A DNA stretch of 64,000 nucleotides from Chryseobacterium sp. T16E-39 (lineage in GTDB: Bacteria; Bacteroidota; Bacteroidia; Flavobacteriales; Weeksellaceae), in assembly GCF_002216065.1 (NCBI RefSeq), contig NZ_CP022282.1, forward strand, positions 4,092,001 to 4,156,000, written 5' to 3'. Below the pieces are notes generated by a model. The model saw only the letters and a list, made by a program, of their open reading frames with translations. It did no database searches and was not told the origin of the DNA. Shown piece by piece: positions 33,208 to 43,034 of this stretch (positions within the stretch are counted from its first letter, which is position 1; every line of letters begins with the position of its first letter). Both the position numbers and the translations under genes were made by a program.

Positions 33208-34800
33208 ATGACTCGTACTATTAAAAGAACTTTTGCCATACTTTCTCTGGCAATTTTCGGCAGTGTATTACTTTATAATTGTGAACCGGATCCGGATTCT
33301 TTGGGTGAACAATTATTTCTTGATGGAGCAGCTCAGGGTAAAGAAGTACCTTATGATATTATAGCCTTTAATATCGATAATAAGGATTCTATTAAGAGTG
33401 ATGCTACTCAATTAGGATCAGCAGTTTTAGGTGCTTTTAAAGAAGGGCAATTTGGGATGCAAAAGGCATCTTATATTACTCAGTTGAGATTATCTACCTA
33501 TAATCCTGATTTTGGGGCTAATGCTAAAGTAGATTCAGTCGTTTTAGTTCTGAAGCCTACCTATGCTTCGGATTCTCTTACAACCACTACCAACGAGGAT
33601 TATATTTATCCGGATGGAAATGTAGCTGCTAAAAAGGAAGTGAAAACATATCCTATTAATAAATATGGTAAGGCTAAAACAACTTTCCATATTAATGTAA
33701 ACGAGGTTACTGATTTCTTAAGATCTGCAACGGATAGTGTAAAATCAAATCAGAATTTTGCTTACGACGCAACCGTATTGGGAACAAAAGAGTTTAAAGG
33801 AACAATTAATACTGTAGCTATTACTAAAGATTCTGATAATAGCTCCATATTTACAACAACTACACCGGGAATAAGAATTCCTTTGGATAATGCCAAGACC
33901 CTGTTTCAGGAAAAAATTATTGATAAAAAAGGAAAGCCTGAATTGGCAGATGCTTCGAACTTTATCAGACATTTCAAAGGTCTTAGAATTTCTGTTCAGG
34001 AAAACGATGGGTATTTATTTCAGTTCTCTCCTAATGACATGGAATTGATCATGTATTATAAATATGACAAGACAGATAATGGAACAACGACAAGACCGCA
34101 AGCAACTTATGCATTTTCGTTAGGAGCTGGGAATACGCATATCGGACAATATACATATGACAGATCTGGATCTGGATATGGAACGGCATTATCAAGTGGT
34201 ATGGTAGGAAACCGTGACAGTGGTGATAAAAAACTATTTGCTCAGGGAATGGGTGGCCCTTCTATTGGAGTGAAAATTCCTGATTCAGAAATCAATAAAT
34301 TAAAAACCTTATATCAGAATGATAAGGCTGTTATTATCAGTGCTAAAATCAGAATATATACAGATGCATCAACCTGGAGTAATAATTATGGGAAACCTAA
34401 TCTGTTTACTTTCTTACAAAAAGACAGAAAAGAAAAACAGGTGACACCTTATGTAACTACTACGGCGTTCACCAGCGATGTAGCTACGCTTGTGGGTTCT
34501 CCTAATTATACAATTTATAAAAGTTTCGATTTAGATAAAAATCCTGCTCACTATGATTTTATCGTTACAAAATCAGTAAAAGATCTAGTAGAAGGAAAAC
34601 CGGAAGATTATACATCAAACAATACTAATAAATATTTTAGAATTGATATTGGTGGTTTCTTAGCAAATTCAGATAATACAGGTTTAGCAGGTTATAAATT
34701 CACATCAAGATCTTACACAAGAGACAGAGCTGTCTTTGTGGGTTCTGATCCGGCAGATGCCAAAAGAGTTCAGTTAATTGTTACTTACGCTAAAAAATAA
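33208..34800 (+). CDS. DUF4270 family lipoprotein
   Basis: A 530-residue predicted lipoprotein: hydrophobic N-terminus with a lipobox Cys at C25 (LLYNCEPDPD). The rest follows the DUF4270 pattern typical of Bacteroidetes outer-membrane/periplasmic proteins: PDSLGEQLF, a beta-rich middle, and a C-terminal NKYFRIDIGGFL...AKRVQLIVTYAK. The function is unknown. It starts 12 nt after the half synthase stop and 31 nt before glmS, so the three genes are probably co-transcribed. Confidence 0.85.
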   Translation: MTRTIKRTFAILSLAIFGSVLLYNCEPDPDSLGEQLFLDGAAQGKEVPYDIIAFNIDNKDSIKSDATQLGSAVLGAFKEGQFGMQKASYITQLRLSTYNPDFGANAKVDSVVLVLKPTYASDSLTTTTNEDYIYPDGNVAAKKEVKTYPINKYGKAKTTFHINVNEVTDFLRSATDSVKSNQNFAYDATVLGTKEFKGTINTVAITKDSDNSSIFTTTTPGIRIPLDNAKTLFQEKIIDKKGKPELADASNFIRHFKGLRISVQENDGYLFQFSPNDMELIMYYKYDKTDNGTTTRPQATYAFSLGAGNTHIGQYTYDRSGSGYGTALSSGMVGNRDSGDKKLFAQGMGGPSIGVKIPDSEINKLKTLYQNDKAVIISAKIRIYTDASTWSNNYGKPNLFTFLQKDRKEKQVTPYVTTTAFTSDVATLVGSPNYTIYKSFDLDKNPAHYDFIVTKSVKDLVEGKPEDYTSNNTNKYFRIDIGGFLANSDNTGLAGYKFTSRSYTRDRAVFVGSDPADAKRVQLIVTYAKK

Positions 34801-34830
34801 AATTACAAAATACACCAAATAAAATAAATT

Positions 34831-36684
34831 ATGTGCGGAATAGTTGGATATACAGGCTTTCAAGATGCTTATGATATAGTTATTAATGGTCTTAGAAGAC
34901 TAGAATACAGAGGGTATGACAGTGCGGGAATTGTTCTGGAAAATGAAAACAATTCGTTTGAAGTTGAGAAAACAAAAGGAAAAGTTGATGATCTTTTCAA
35001 TATTTCCCATCAACTGAAAGGTACTGCAAAAATGGGAATGGGGCATACACGTTGGGCAACCCATGGGGTTCCAAGTGACAGGAACTCACATCCGCATTTA
35101 TCAAATAATAATAAAATAGCAATTATCCATAATGGAATCATAGAAAATTATGATACCATAAAAAAAATGCTTACTGAGAAAGGATTTACTTTTAAGTCTG
35201 AAACAGATACGGAAGTATTAGTAAATCTTATTCAGTATTTTATGGATATGAATGCTGAAACGGATTTTCCTACAGCGGTAAGATATGCTCTTAACGAGGT
35301 ATATGGTGCATATGCGATCACAGTAATGCATGAAGATTACCCTGGGGTGTTAGTTGTCGGAAGATTAGGCTCTCCTTTGGCTATTGGAATTGGTGATAAA
35401 GAATATTTTATTGCTTCCGATGCATCTCCTTTTGTAGAATTTACAAAAGAAGCGATCTATTTAGAAGAAGGACATATGGCAACAATTTCTTTAGAAAAAG
35501 GAGTCGATATCAGAACGATCAACGAAAACTCTAAAATAGAGCCGGAAATTCAAAAATTGAAACTAAGCTTAGAGCAGATTGAAAAAGGAGGTTATGAACA
35601 CTTCATGCTTAAGGAAATTTTTGAACAGCCCAAGTCCATTCATGATACAATGAGAGGAAGATTACTGGTAGATGAAGGGGTGATCAAAATGGCGGGGATC
35701 TGGGACCATGTTGAGAAGTTCAAGAATGCTAACAGAATTATTATCATTGCTTGCGGAACTTCATGGCATGCAGGTCTAATTGGCGAATATCTTATAGAGG
35801 AGTATGCTAGGATTCCTGTAGAAGTAGAATATGCATCAGAATTCAGATACAGAAATCCTATTATCACAGATAAAGATGTTGTCATAGCAATTTCCCAATC
35901 AGGAGAAACTGCTGATACAATGGCAGCTTTAAAGCTTGCAAAAGAAAAAGGAGCATTTATTTACGGTATTTGTAATGTAGTAGATTCGTCTATTGCAAGA
36001 ATTACAGATGCAGGTTCATATACTCACGCAGGACCAGAAATTGGTGTTGCTTCTACAAAAGCGTTTACTGCTCAGCTTACCATTCTTACATTAATTGCAT
36101 TGAAACTGGGTAAACATAATGGTAACTTAGGAAATGCAGAATTCATGAGCTTAATTGCAGAGCTGGATGCTATCCCTAAGAAAATTGAAGAAGTATTAAA
36201 TACCACCAATGAACTTACGCAAGAGATTGCAAAAGATTTCGTAGGTGCTACTAATTTCCTTTATTTAGGTAGAGGATATAATTATCCGGCAGCTTTAGAG
36301 GGAGCTTTAAAATTAAAAGAGATCTCCTATATTCACGCAGAAGGGTATCCTGCTGCGGAGATGAAGCATGGTCCAATTGCACTCATTGATGAGAACATGC
36401 CAATTGTGATTATAGCTCCTAAAAAAGGGCATTATGATAAGATTGTAAGTAATGTTCAGGAAATAAAGGCTAGAAAAGGGAGATTGATTGCTGTAGTTAA
36501 TAAAGGAGATCGACAGGTAAGTGAAATGGCAGACTATGTTATTGAGATTCCGGAGACCTCAGAATGTTTCTCTCCAATCGTGGCATCTGTGCCGCTACAA
36601 TTGCTTGCTTACTACATTGCGGTGTACAGAGGAGCCAATGTAGACCAGCCCAGAAATCTAGCTAAGTCGGTAACTGTAGAATAA
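34831..36684 (+). CDS. glmS: Glutamine-fructose-6-phosphate aminotransferase
   Basis: GlmS makes glucosamine-6-phosphate from fructose-6-phosphate and glutamine, the first step to UDP-GlcNAc for peptidoglycan and LPS. The 617-residue product starts MCGIVGYTG, with the N-terminal nucleophile C2; the GATase domain (1-240) is followed by two SIS domains, CGTSWHAGLIGEY and ISQSGETADTMAALK, and ends in the conserved PRNLAKSVTVE. No riboswitch or ribozyme-like glmS element is visible in the 30-nt gap upstream. Confidence 0.97.
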   Translation: MCGIVGYTGFQDAYDIVINGLRRLEYRGYDSAGIVLENENNSFEVEKTKGKVDDLFNISHQLKGTAKMGMGHTRWATHGVPSDRNSHPHLSNNNKIAIIHNGIIENYDTIKKMLTEKGFTFKSETDTEVLVNLIQYFMDMNAETDFPTAVRYALNEVYGAYAITVMHEDYPGVLVVGRLGSPLAIGIGDKEYFIASDASPFVEFTKEAIYLEEGHMATISLEKGVDIRTINENSKIEPEIQKLKLSLEQIEKGGYEHFMLKEIFEQPKSIHDTMRGRLLVDEGVIKMAGIWDHVEKFKNANRIIIIACGTSWHAGLIGEYLIEEYARIPVEVEYASEFRYRNPIITDKDVVIAISQSGETADTMAALKLAKEKGAFIYGICNVVDSSIARITDAGSYTHAGPEIGVASTKAFTAQLTILTLIALKLGKHNGNLGNAEFMSLIAELDAIPKKIEEVLNTTNELTQEIAKDFVGATNFLYLGRGYNYPAALEGALKLKEISYIHAEGYPAAEMKHGPIALIDENMPIVIIAPKKGHYDKIVSNVQEIKARKGRLIAVVNKGDRQVSEMADYVIEIPETSECFSPIVASVPLQLLAYYIAVYRGANVDQPRNLAKSVTVE

Positions 36685-36791
36685 AAATACTTGGAAATAA
36701 AATAAATTTAGATTTCTCGCGTTATTTCAAAAAAAATCTTAAAAGTTTCTTAAAAAAATTATATATTTACGGCTTAATTATAAAAATTAAC

Positions 36792-38210
36792 ATGAAAAGG
36801 ATATTTCTTTTATTATTGTCTGCGTCGGTAGCGTCGGTATCTTGTTCAGGTGGTGGTAGCTCTTCTGTAGGGAAGCCAGGAACAAAAGGAGAATTGATAC
36901 CAAGAGAAAAAACTAAATCATTTGTTGCTGAAAGACCATACGGTATGGTTGCAATTCCTGCAGGATCATTTATTGCAGGTTTGGCTGATCAGGATATTAC
37001 ACATACTCCTGAAAAATCAACATTGAAAACAGTAACTGTTTCCTCATTCTTTATGGATGAAGCTGAAACTACTAATGCAGAATACAGAGTATTCATTAAT
37101 TACGTAAGAGATTCTATTGCGAGAACTCTACTTGCTGAAGCTGCCGGAGAAGGTGGTGAAGGTGGAGGAAGAGGAGCAAGCATCGGTGATTATGCATACC
37201 TTGCTAAAAAAGAAGAAAATCTTACCCCGTATCAGGAGTATTTAGAAGGACAAGGAGGAAGAGAAGACGGGAGTTATGATGCCAGCAAAAGATTAGACTG
37301 GAAAATCCCTTTGCATTGGAATACTACAAAATATCCTGATGTAGAATATGCAGAGGTTTTGGAGTCTTTATATTTGCCAGCTTCTTCTAGAATGGGTAAT
37401 GAAAGAATCCTAGATGTTAGTAAATTAAAATATAATTATCAGTGGGGAGATATGGATGCTGCACTTGCTGACAACGAAAGAGGAGTAAACTACCTTAAAA
37501 GTAAAAGCATTGCCATCTATCCAGATACTACAGTTTGGGTAAAAGATTTCCATTTTGCATATAACGAGCCTTTATTCGAACAATATTTTTGGCATAAAGC
37601 TTACAAAGATTATCCAGTTGTTGGGGTGACTTGGGATCAGGCGAGAGCTTATTGTAATTTTAGATCAAAGTTAAAGACAGATTACAATGAAAGCTTAAAG
37701 AGAAAAAAACAAAGACCATTACAATTCCGTTTACCTACAGAAATAGAATGGGAATATGCAGCAAGAGGCGGTATGCAAAATGCTACATATCCTTGGGGAG
37801 GTCCATATTTAATGGATGACAGAGGTTGCTACCTGGCAAACTTCAAACCTAAACGAGGTAATTACATGGAAGATGATAAGAAAGGGACTTATACATATTC
37901 AGCTCCAGTAAAGAAATTTAAGAAAAATGGATTTGGGTTATTTGATATGGCTGGAAACGTTTCTGAATGGACAGAATCTTCTTATAACAATTCTTCATAC
38001 GGATTTTCTTCAACTTTAAATCCTTCTACTAAAGATAAATCAGATTCTAAAAAATCTGTAAGAGGAGGTTCTTGGAAAGATATAGGTGCAATGCTTATGA
38101 CTGGTGCAAGAGATTGGGAAAGAAAAGATTCCGCGAGAAGTTATATTGGATTCAGAACTGTACAGGATATTCCTGAGGCTGCTGTTAAACCAAGAAGAGT
38201 TAACAGATAA
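36792..38210 (+). CDS. gldK: T9SS ring lipoprotein GldK
   Basis: GldK (PorK family) is an outer-membrane-facing lipoprotein that forms periplasmic rings with GldN in the T9SS. The 472-residue product has a lipobox SVSCSGGGSS (C19), then a sulfatase-modifying-factor (FGE) type domain: MVAIPAGSFIAGL, MDEAETTNAEYRVFI, PVVGVTWDQARAYCNFR, RLPTEIEWEYAARGG, and MAGNVSEWTESSYN. A Gly/Glu-rich insertion (AGEGGEGGGRG) lies near residue 120. It is the first gene of gldKLMN, behind a TATATTTA box about 25 nt upstream. Confidence 0.96.
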   Translation: MKRIFLLLLSASVASVSCSGGGSSSVGKPGTKGELIPREKTKSFVAERPYGMVAIPAGSFIAGLADQDITHTPEKSTLKTVTVSSFFMDEAETTNAEYRVFINYVRDSIARTLLAEAAGEGGEGGGRGASIGDYAYLAKKEENLTPYQEYLEGQGGREDGSYDASKRLDWKIPLHWNTTKYPDVEYAEVLESLYLPASSRMGNERILDVSKLKYNYQWGDMDAALADNERGVNYLKSKSIAIYPDTTVWVKDFHFAYNEPLFEQYFWHKAYKDYPVVGVTWDQARAYCNFRSKLKTDYNESLKRKKQRPLQFRLPTEIEWEYAARGGMQNATYPWGGPYLMDDRGCYLANFKPKRGNYMEDDKKGTYTYSAPVKKFKKNGFGLFDMAGNVSEWTESSYNNSSYGFSSTLNPSTKDKSDSKKSVRGGSWKDIGAMLMTGARDWERKDSARSYIGFRTVQDIPEAAVKPRRVNR

Positions 38211-38272
38211 TCAGATAACTTAATTTATTTTTCTATACAATTTATTTTTAATCATTAAAAAAACTAACTTAT

Positions 38273-38968
38273 ATGTTTAAGACTAAAGATGCTTGGATGA
38301 ATTTCTTTTATTCATTCGGTGCTGCAATTGTAATCCTTGGAGCTTGGCTTAAGATTACTCACATTAACATAGGGCCAATCAGTGGTAACGTTGCACTTAC
38401 GGTAGGACTTATTACTGAAGCTATCATCTTCATTATTTTCGCTTTCGACCCTCCAAAATCTGAAGAGTCTTATGCTTGGGAAAATGTATATCCTGAACTT
38501 TTAGATAAACATGCAAACCCGAACCCTTTACATTCAAATGTTTCTTCTAGAAATAATGCAGCAGCTCAATTTGCAGAATTAGAAAACTCTTTATCTACGA
38601 AATTGGATAAAATGTTACAGGATGCTAAATTAGATGTTCAATTATTTGACAGACTAAGAACAGGGATTGATAAATTTTCAAATTCTGTAGATCAGATTAA
38701 TCAAACAGTAGACGTTTCTGCATCTACTCACAAATATAATGACCAACTTAATAAAGCTGCTCAACATATGGAAAGCATGAACGCTTTATATACTATGCAA
38801 ATCGAGAATGGAAAAAAACAATCTGAATTTGCCAACAAGTATGTAGCAGATATGCAGAAATCAGCTGAACATTCAGAAAAATTCAATCAGGAGTTACAAG
38901 GTTTAACATCAAACTTAAATAATTTAAACAGAGTTTATGGTGGTATGTTAACTGCTATGAAATCTTAA
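38273..38968 (+). CDS. gldL: T9SS inner-membrane motor protein GldL
   Basis: GldL (PorL family) with GldM forms the inner-membrane motor that powers the T9SS. The 231-residue product has two N-terminal membrane segments (about 12-27 and 37-56) with an acidic residue (GLITEAIIFIIF) in the second, then a long, partly coiled-coil cytoplasmic region. It follows gldK after 62 nt and precedes gldM by 49 nt. Confidence 0.96.
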   Translation: MFKTKDAWMNFFYSFGAAIVILGAWLKITHINIGPISGNVALTVGLITEAIIFIIFAFDPPKSEESYAWENVYPELLDKHANPNPLHSNVSSRNNAAAQFAELENSLSTKLDKMLQDAKLDVQLFDRLRTGIDKFSNSVDQINQTVDVSASTHKYNDQLNKAAQHMESMNALYTMQIENGKKQSEFANKYVADMQKSAEHSEKFNQELQGLTSNLNNLNRVYGGMLTAMKS

Positions 38969-39017
38969 TTTCCTAACCATTTTTAAATTTAATTTTTAAT
39001 CCAAACAAAAAAAAAGA

Positions 39018-40610
39018 ATGGCACAAGGAAAACAGACTCCACGTCAGAAGATGATCAACCTTATGTATTTGGTGTTCATCGCTATGATGGCCCTAAATAT
39101 TGATGCAGAAATTATCAGATCATATTATGACTCTACTATATCATTAAGAGAAACTAGAAAGCTGACTGAAGCTAAAAATGAAGATATCTTTGAAAAAACT
39201 TTAGAAGCAAAAGCTCAACAGGTACCGGATACTTATTCTCAGCCTTGGGAGCAATATAAAGTATTAAAGCAGAAGATTAACGAATTGGTTTCTCATGCTG
39301 AAAAGATCAAAGACAAATTAAAAACTGAATCTGAATTTGTTGAGAAAGATGCAGCGACAGGAAAATTAACAGATGTTAGTGAAAACTTCTCTGCATTAAA
39401 TAATAATGAAGCTACAACCCATTATTTCTTTAAAGATGGAGATGAAAACTCTGCTTCAACAGGAGCTGATGATTTAAAGAAAAGAATTGATGATGTTAGA
39501 AACTACATTAATGCAACTTTTTCAAATAATCCTCAGTTACAGGCTTTAGTTGAAAGAGCAAATAAATCTTTAATTGCTGAATATGGTAAAGGACAATCAC
39601 CAAATGATAAAACCTGGTTACAGAATAAATTTTATCATCAGCCTTTGATTGCTGCGATCTCTAACTTAGAGATTATCCAGAATGATGCAAGAAATGTACA
39701 ATCAGATGCATTAGCTTTATTACTAAGAGAAAAAGTAGATGCTAGTATTAAATTCAGCAGCTATGAACCAATTGTTTCAGGACCTGTAGATATTCAGTCT
39801 GGAAAACAAGCTGAAGTTAAAGTAATGTTGGGAACTTATTCTACAAGTAATAAGATTAACATTACAGGTGTTAGCAAACTAGAGAATGGAAAAGGAACTA
39901 TTTCAATTTCAGGATCAGGTCTTGGAGAGCATAAATTAAATGGTACTATTACTTTAACAGATGCGTCTGGTAAACCTCAGAGTTTCCCTTGGACACATAC
40001 ATATAATGTAATTGCAGGACCAAGAGAAGTAAAACTTGAAAAAGGATTATTGCTTTCTCCGGATAAAATGAATGTACTTTACAGAGGATTAGAGAATCCT
40101 TTATCAGGTTCTATCTTAGGTGCTGATAATTCTAAATTATCATTATCTGCTGCCGGAGCTGTTGTAAAAGGTACTGGTCCAGGAAAGTGGAATGTTACTC
40201 CTTCTACTGGAAATACGATTAAATTGACATTATCTGGAACTGATCCTTATGGTAAAACAGTTTCTCAGGTATTTGAATATAGAATTAAAAACGTTCCTCC
40301 TCCACAAGGTCAGATGAGAGGTCAGACGGTATTGAACATTCCTGCATCTTCGATTCCAAATCAGATGGTACAGGCTGCTTTACCAGATTTCGACTTCCCG
40401 GTTTCATTTACTGTAAATCAGTTTATGGTTAAAGTTCCAGGAAAGGCTGCATTATTAATTAAAGGCAACAGTCTTGATGAAGCTGCAGGGTTAGTGAGAA
40501 ACTTGAGAGCGGGCGATGTAGTGTATGTTTTTGATATTAAAGCGACTGCTACAGGATTAGGAAATCAAACATTGAAAAATATTTCTCCTGTTGTAATCAA
40601 TGTTCAATAA
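39018..40610 (+). CDS. gldM: T9SS motor protein GldM
   Basis: GldM (PorM family) is the single-pass protein whose long periplasmic stalk carries motor force from GldL to the GldK/GldN rings. The 530-residue product has one membrane segment (about 13-28, LMYLVFIAMMALNI), a helical domain (30-230), and beta-rich periplasmic domains with SGxxxxGxG-type repeats in the C-terminal 250 residues. It is followed by gldN 22 nt later. Confidence 0.96.
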   Translation: MAQGKQTPRQKMINLMYLVFIAMMALNIDAEIIRSYYDSTISLRETRKLTEAKNEDIFEKTLEAKAQQVPDTYSQPWEQYKVLKQKINELVSHAEKIKDKLKTESEFVEKDAATGKLTDVSENFSALNNNEATTHYFFKDGDENSASTGADDLKKRIDDVRNYINATFSNNPQLQALVERANKSLIAEYGKGQSPNDKTWLQNKFYHQPLIAAISNLEIIQNDARNVQSDALALLLREKVDASIKFSSYEPIVSGPVDIQSGKQAEVKVMLGTYSTSNKINITGVSKLENGKGTISISGSGLGEHKLNGTITLTDASGKPQSFPWTHTYNVIAGPREVKLEKGLLLSPDKMNVLYRGLENPLSGSILGADNSKLSLSAAGAVVKGTGPGKWNVTPSTGNTIKLTLSGTDPYGKTVSQVFEYRIKNVPPPQGQMRGQTVLNIPASSIPNQMVQAALPDFDFPVSFTVNQFMVKVPGKAALLIKGNSLDEAAGLVRNLRAGDVVYVFDIKATATGLGNQTLKNISPVVINVQ

Positions 40611-40632
40611 TTTTAATAAGTTAAATAATATT

Positions 40633-41571
40633 ATGAAAAAATATATAAGCGCTTTTTTAGTTGTAGTTTCGGGGGTTGCTTTTTCCCAGACTATTCTGAA
40701 TGCCTCTTCTCCTGAAGAATTCAGACAAATGAGAGCTGAAAACAAGCAAAAAGTTGGAGATACAATTGTCGATAAAACAGTAAAGCCTTTGGAATACGGT
40801 TTTGTAGAAGATAAAGATATCCTGAAAAGTATGTTTGTTTGGGAGATTATTGATATGAATGATAAGATTAATCAGCCATTGTATTATGATAATCCTGATG
40901 GTCTTCTTGCAACTCAAACAAGATCTTTATATCAGTTGCTTTTAGATGCTGCTACTACTGGTAAGATTCAGGAAGTATATGACGACGAAAACTTTGTAAC
41001 TAAGCTTAGCCCTGAAGGGATTCAAAAAAGATTGGAAAGTGTAAGAGTTTCCGATGCTGCGATTGATATCTTAAACTCAGGAAGACAGTTAACGGATCAG
41101 GAGAAAAAAGAGTATACTGATATCTTTAAAACTACGACTGATAAAGTAAAAGTTCTTAAAATTATGGGTATGTGGTTCATCGACAAGAGAGATGGTCAAA
41201 TGAAATACAGACCTCTAGGTATTGCTGCTATGGGACCAGATCCAGCTGTACAAGGAAGAACAGGACCAGACGGACAACCTTTAGCAGGTGCTAATGAGCT
41301 GATCGATCTATTCTGGATCTATTATCCAAGTGCAAGAGAAATATTAGCTAATAACTATGTTTATAATAGAAAGAACTCTTCTGCTGACCTATCATTCGAT
41401 GATATTATTAACGCAAGACGTTTCTCCGCTATTATCTACAAATCATCAAATGGTTTAGGAGATGGTACGATTAAGGACTATATTCCAAGAAATGCTGATG
41501 AGCAGATAGAAGAAAGCGATAGAATTAAAGCGCAGATTCTTGACATGGAAAATGATATGTGGAATTATTAA
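40633..41571 (+). CDS. gldN: T9SS ring protein GldN
   Basis: GldN (PorN family) binds GldK and completes the T9SS periplasmic ring. The start is the ATG at 40633 (MKKYISAFLVVVSGVAFSQ, a signal peptide); the in-frame ATG at 40600 overlaps the gldM end and would add a hydrophilic stretch before the signal. The product has 312 residues. SMFVWEIIDMNDKINQPLYY and the C-terminal RFSAIIYKSSNGLGDGTIKDYI are typical of the family. A strong terminator follows at 41592. Confidence 0.95.
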   Translation: MKKYISAFLVVVSGVAFSQTILNASSPEEFRQMRAENKQKVGDTIVDKTVKPLEYGFVEDKDILKSMFVWEIIDMNDKINQPLYYDNPDGLLATQTRSLYQLLLDAATTGKIQEVYDDENFVTKLSPEGIQKRLESVRVSDAAIDILNSGRQLTDQEKKEYTDIFKTTTDKVKVLKIMGMWFIDKRDGQMKYRPLGIAAMGPDPAVQGRTGPDGQPLAGANELIDLFWIYYPSAREILANNYVYNRKNSSADLSFDDIINARRFSAIIYKSSNGLGDGTIKDYIPRNADEQIEESDRIKAQILDMENDMWNY

Positions 41572-41591
41572 ATTTCACTTGATATTTATAC

Positions 41592-41622
41592 AAAACCTGA
41601 GTATTTTTACTCAGGTTTTTTT
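41592..41622 (+). terminator. Terminator after gldN
   Basis: AACCTGAGTA (41594-41603) pairs with TACTCAGGTT (41608-41617), loop TTTT, followed by a T run. The next gene's ATG is just 4 nt later. Confidence 0.85.
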
Positions 41623-41625
41623 ATT

Positions 41626-42660
41626 ATGAAAAATGTAGATTATATTATTGTAGGGGATGGATACGCCGGACTTTTTTTTGCTCATCAGCTGATAAAGAAT
41701 AATAAGTCATTTGTTATTTTTTCTGAGGGGAGAAAAAGTGCATCACAGGTTTCTGCGGGAATTATTAATCCTGTAGTTCTAAAGAAATTTACAACATTCT
41801 GGTTGGCCCAGGAGCAAATAGATTTTCTTAAGGAAAGTCTTCGTGAGATTGAATCATATACGGGTAAGAACTATTTAATTAATGCTCCGATTCATCGGGT
41901 ATTTCATGATGAGAGTGAACAAAAACTATGGTTAAAGAAATCCGATAACAGCGAATTATCAGGGTTTTTAAACAAAGATTTTTATGATTTAGATGGAATT
42001 AACAATCCTTTTCATACAGGAAAAGTTAATCAGTCTGCAAGGCTGAATGTAAATGGCTTTTTTGGCGACCTTTTCAATTATTTTAATGAACATGGACAGC
42101 TTATCAAAGAAAAGTTTGAATACGAAAAAGTAAATGCTCTTGATTCAGTTTATAAAGATATTTCTTTTAAACATATTATTTTTTGTGAAGGAATGGGAGT
42201 GAAAAATAATCCTTACTTTTCTGATATTGCTGTAATCCCGAATAAAGGACATCATATTAGAGTTAAATTATTGCAAGCCATTCAAACTGATGTTACAATA
42301 AAAAAGAAACATTTTTTGTTTCCAATAGATGGTGGGCTTCACTTTTATGGCGGAACCTATGACAGGGAACAATTGCATAACCATATTGACGATTCTGCTG
42401 TCGAACAACTTAGAAGAGGGCTGTCTGAAGTTTATCCTGGTGATTTTGAAGTAAGCGAAGTTCATTTTGGATTCAGACCTACTGTTAAAGATAGAAGGCC
42501 TATCATAGGAAATCATCCTGAATATAGAAATTTTTATGTTCTTAATGGACTTGGAGCACGGGGAATTCTGAATGGGTGTTATTTTTCGCAAAGTTTATAT
42601 CAGCATATTGAAGAAGGAATCTCTTTGCCTGACGAAGTTTCTCTTTCAAGATTTTCTTAA
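41626..42660 (+). CDS. FAD-dependent oxidoreductase (DAO family)
   Basis: A 344-residue cytoplasmic flavoprotein of the D-amino-acid oxidase/glycine oxidase type. The dinucleotide-binding motif is GDGYAG (10-15) after VDYIIV. The C-terminal GFRPTVKDRRPIIGNHP and YVLNGLGARGILNGCY are typical of DAO/MnmC-like proteins. Substrate unknown. It starts directly behind the gldN terminator with no clear promoter of its own, so it may rely on read-through. It is not part of the T9SS as far as is known. Confidence 0.85.
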   Translation: MKNVDYIIVGDGYAGLFFAHQLIKNNKSFVIFSEGRKSASQVSAGIINPVVLKKFTTFWLAQEQIDFLKESLREIESYTGKNYLINAPIHRVFHDESEQKLWLKKSDNSELSGFLNKDFYDLDGINNPFHTGKVNQSARLNVNGFFGDLFNYFNEHGQLIKEKFEYEKVNALDSVYKDISFKHIIFCEGMGVKNNPYFSDIAVIPNKGHHIRVKLLQAIQTDVTIKKKHFLFPIDGGLHFYGGTYDREQLHNHIDDSAVEQLRRGLSEVYPGDFEVSEVHFGFRPTVKDRRPIIGNHPEYRNFYVLNGLGARGILNGCYFSQSLYQHIEEGISLPDEVSLSRFS

Positions 42661-42719
42661 GATTCTGAAGCGGTTTTCGGAATTTCAACTATCTTCAAGT
42701 TTTAGAAATCGATATTAAA

Positions 42720-42977
42720 ATGAATGAAAATGTTCTGGGGATTACAGCGGGTGTACTTACATCTATTTCAATGATCCCGCAGCTTATAAAGGTAATAAAA
42801 GAAAGAAATGTTGATGATATTTCCTGGCTTATGCTGCTGATCCTTATTGGCGGACTCTCTTTGTGGGTCTGGTATGGGATATTAAAGGATGAGTTGCCTA
42901 TTATTTTATCTAATTCGTTTGCTGTACTATTGAATATGTCACTTTTAATTTGTTTTATAATTTACAGGAAAAAATAA
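42720..42977 (+). CDS. SemiSWEET-type sugar transporter
   Basis: An 85-residue membrane protein with three hydrophobic segments and the PQ motif (P20-Q21, ISMIPQLIKVIKE). Bacterial SemiSWEETs are single triple-helix units that dimerise to pass sugars across the inner membrane. The length and the WYGILKD...NS motif fit this family. It starts 59 nt after the FAD oxidoreductase stop on the same strand and ends at a terminator. Confidence 0.9.
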   Translation: MNENVLGITAGVLTSISMIPQLIKVIKERNVDDISWLMLLILIGGLSLWVWYGILKDELPIILSNSFAVLLNMSLLICFIIYRKK

Positions 42978-42978
42978 T

Positions 42979-43018
42979 AAAGGCACTCTATAAAAATGGA
43001 GTGCCTTTTATTTTTTTA
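42979..43018 (+). terminator. Terminator after the SemiSWEET gene
   Basis: AAGGCACTCTAT pairs with ATGGAGTGCCTT around an AAAA loop (12-bp stem with one G-U), followed by T-rich sequence. It is roughly symmetrical and could also serve the convergent META gene. Confidence 0.85.
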
Positions 43019-43034
43019 TTATATGCTAAGTTTT

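Noticed and set aside
34801..34830. Search for a glmS ribozyme or riboswitch before glmS
   Set aside because: Only 30 nt lie between the DUF4270 stop and the glmS ATG; too short for a known glmS ribozyme, which is also not typical of Bacteroidetes.
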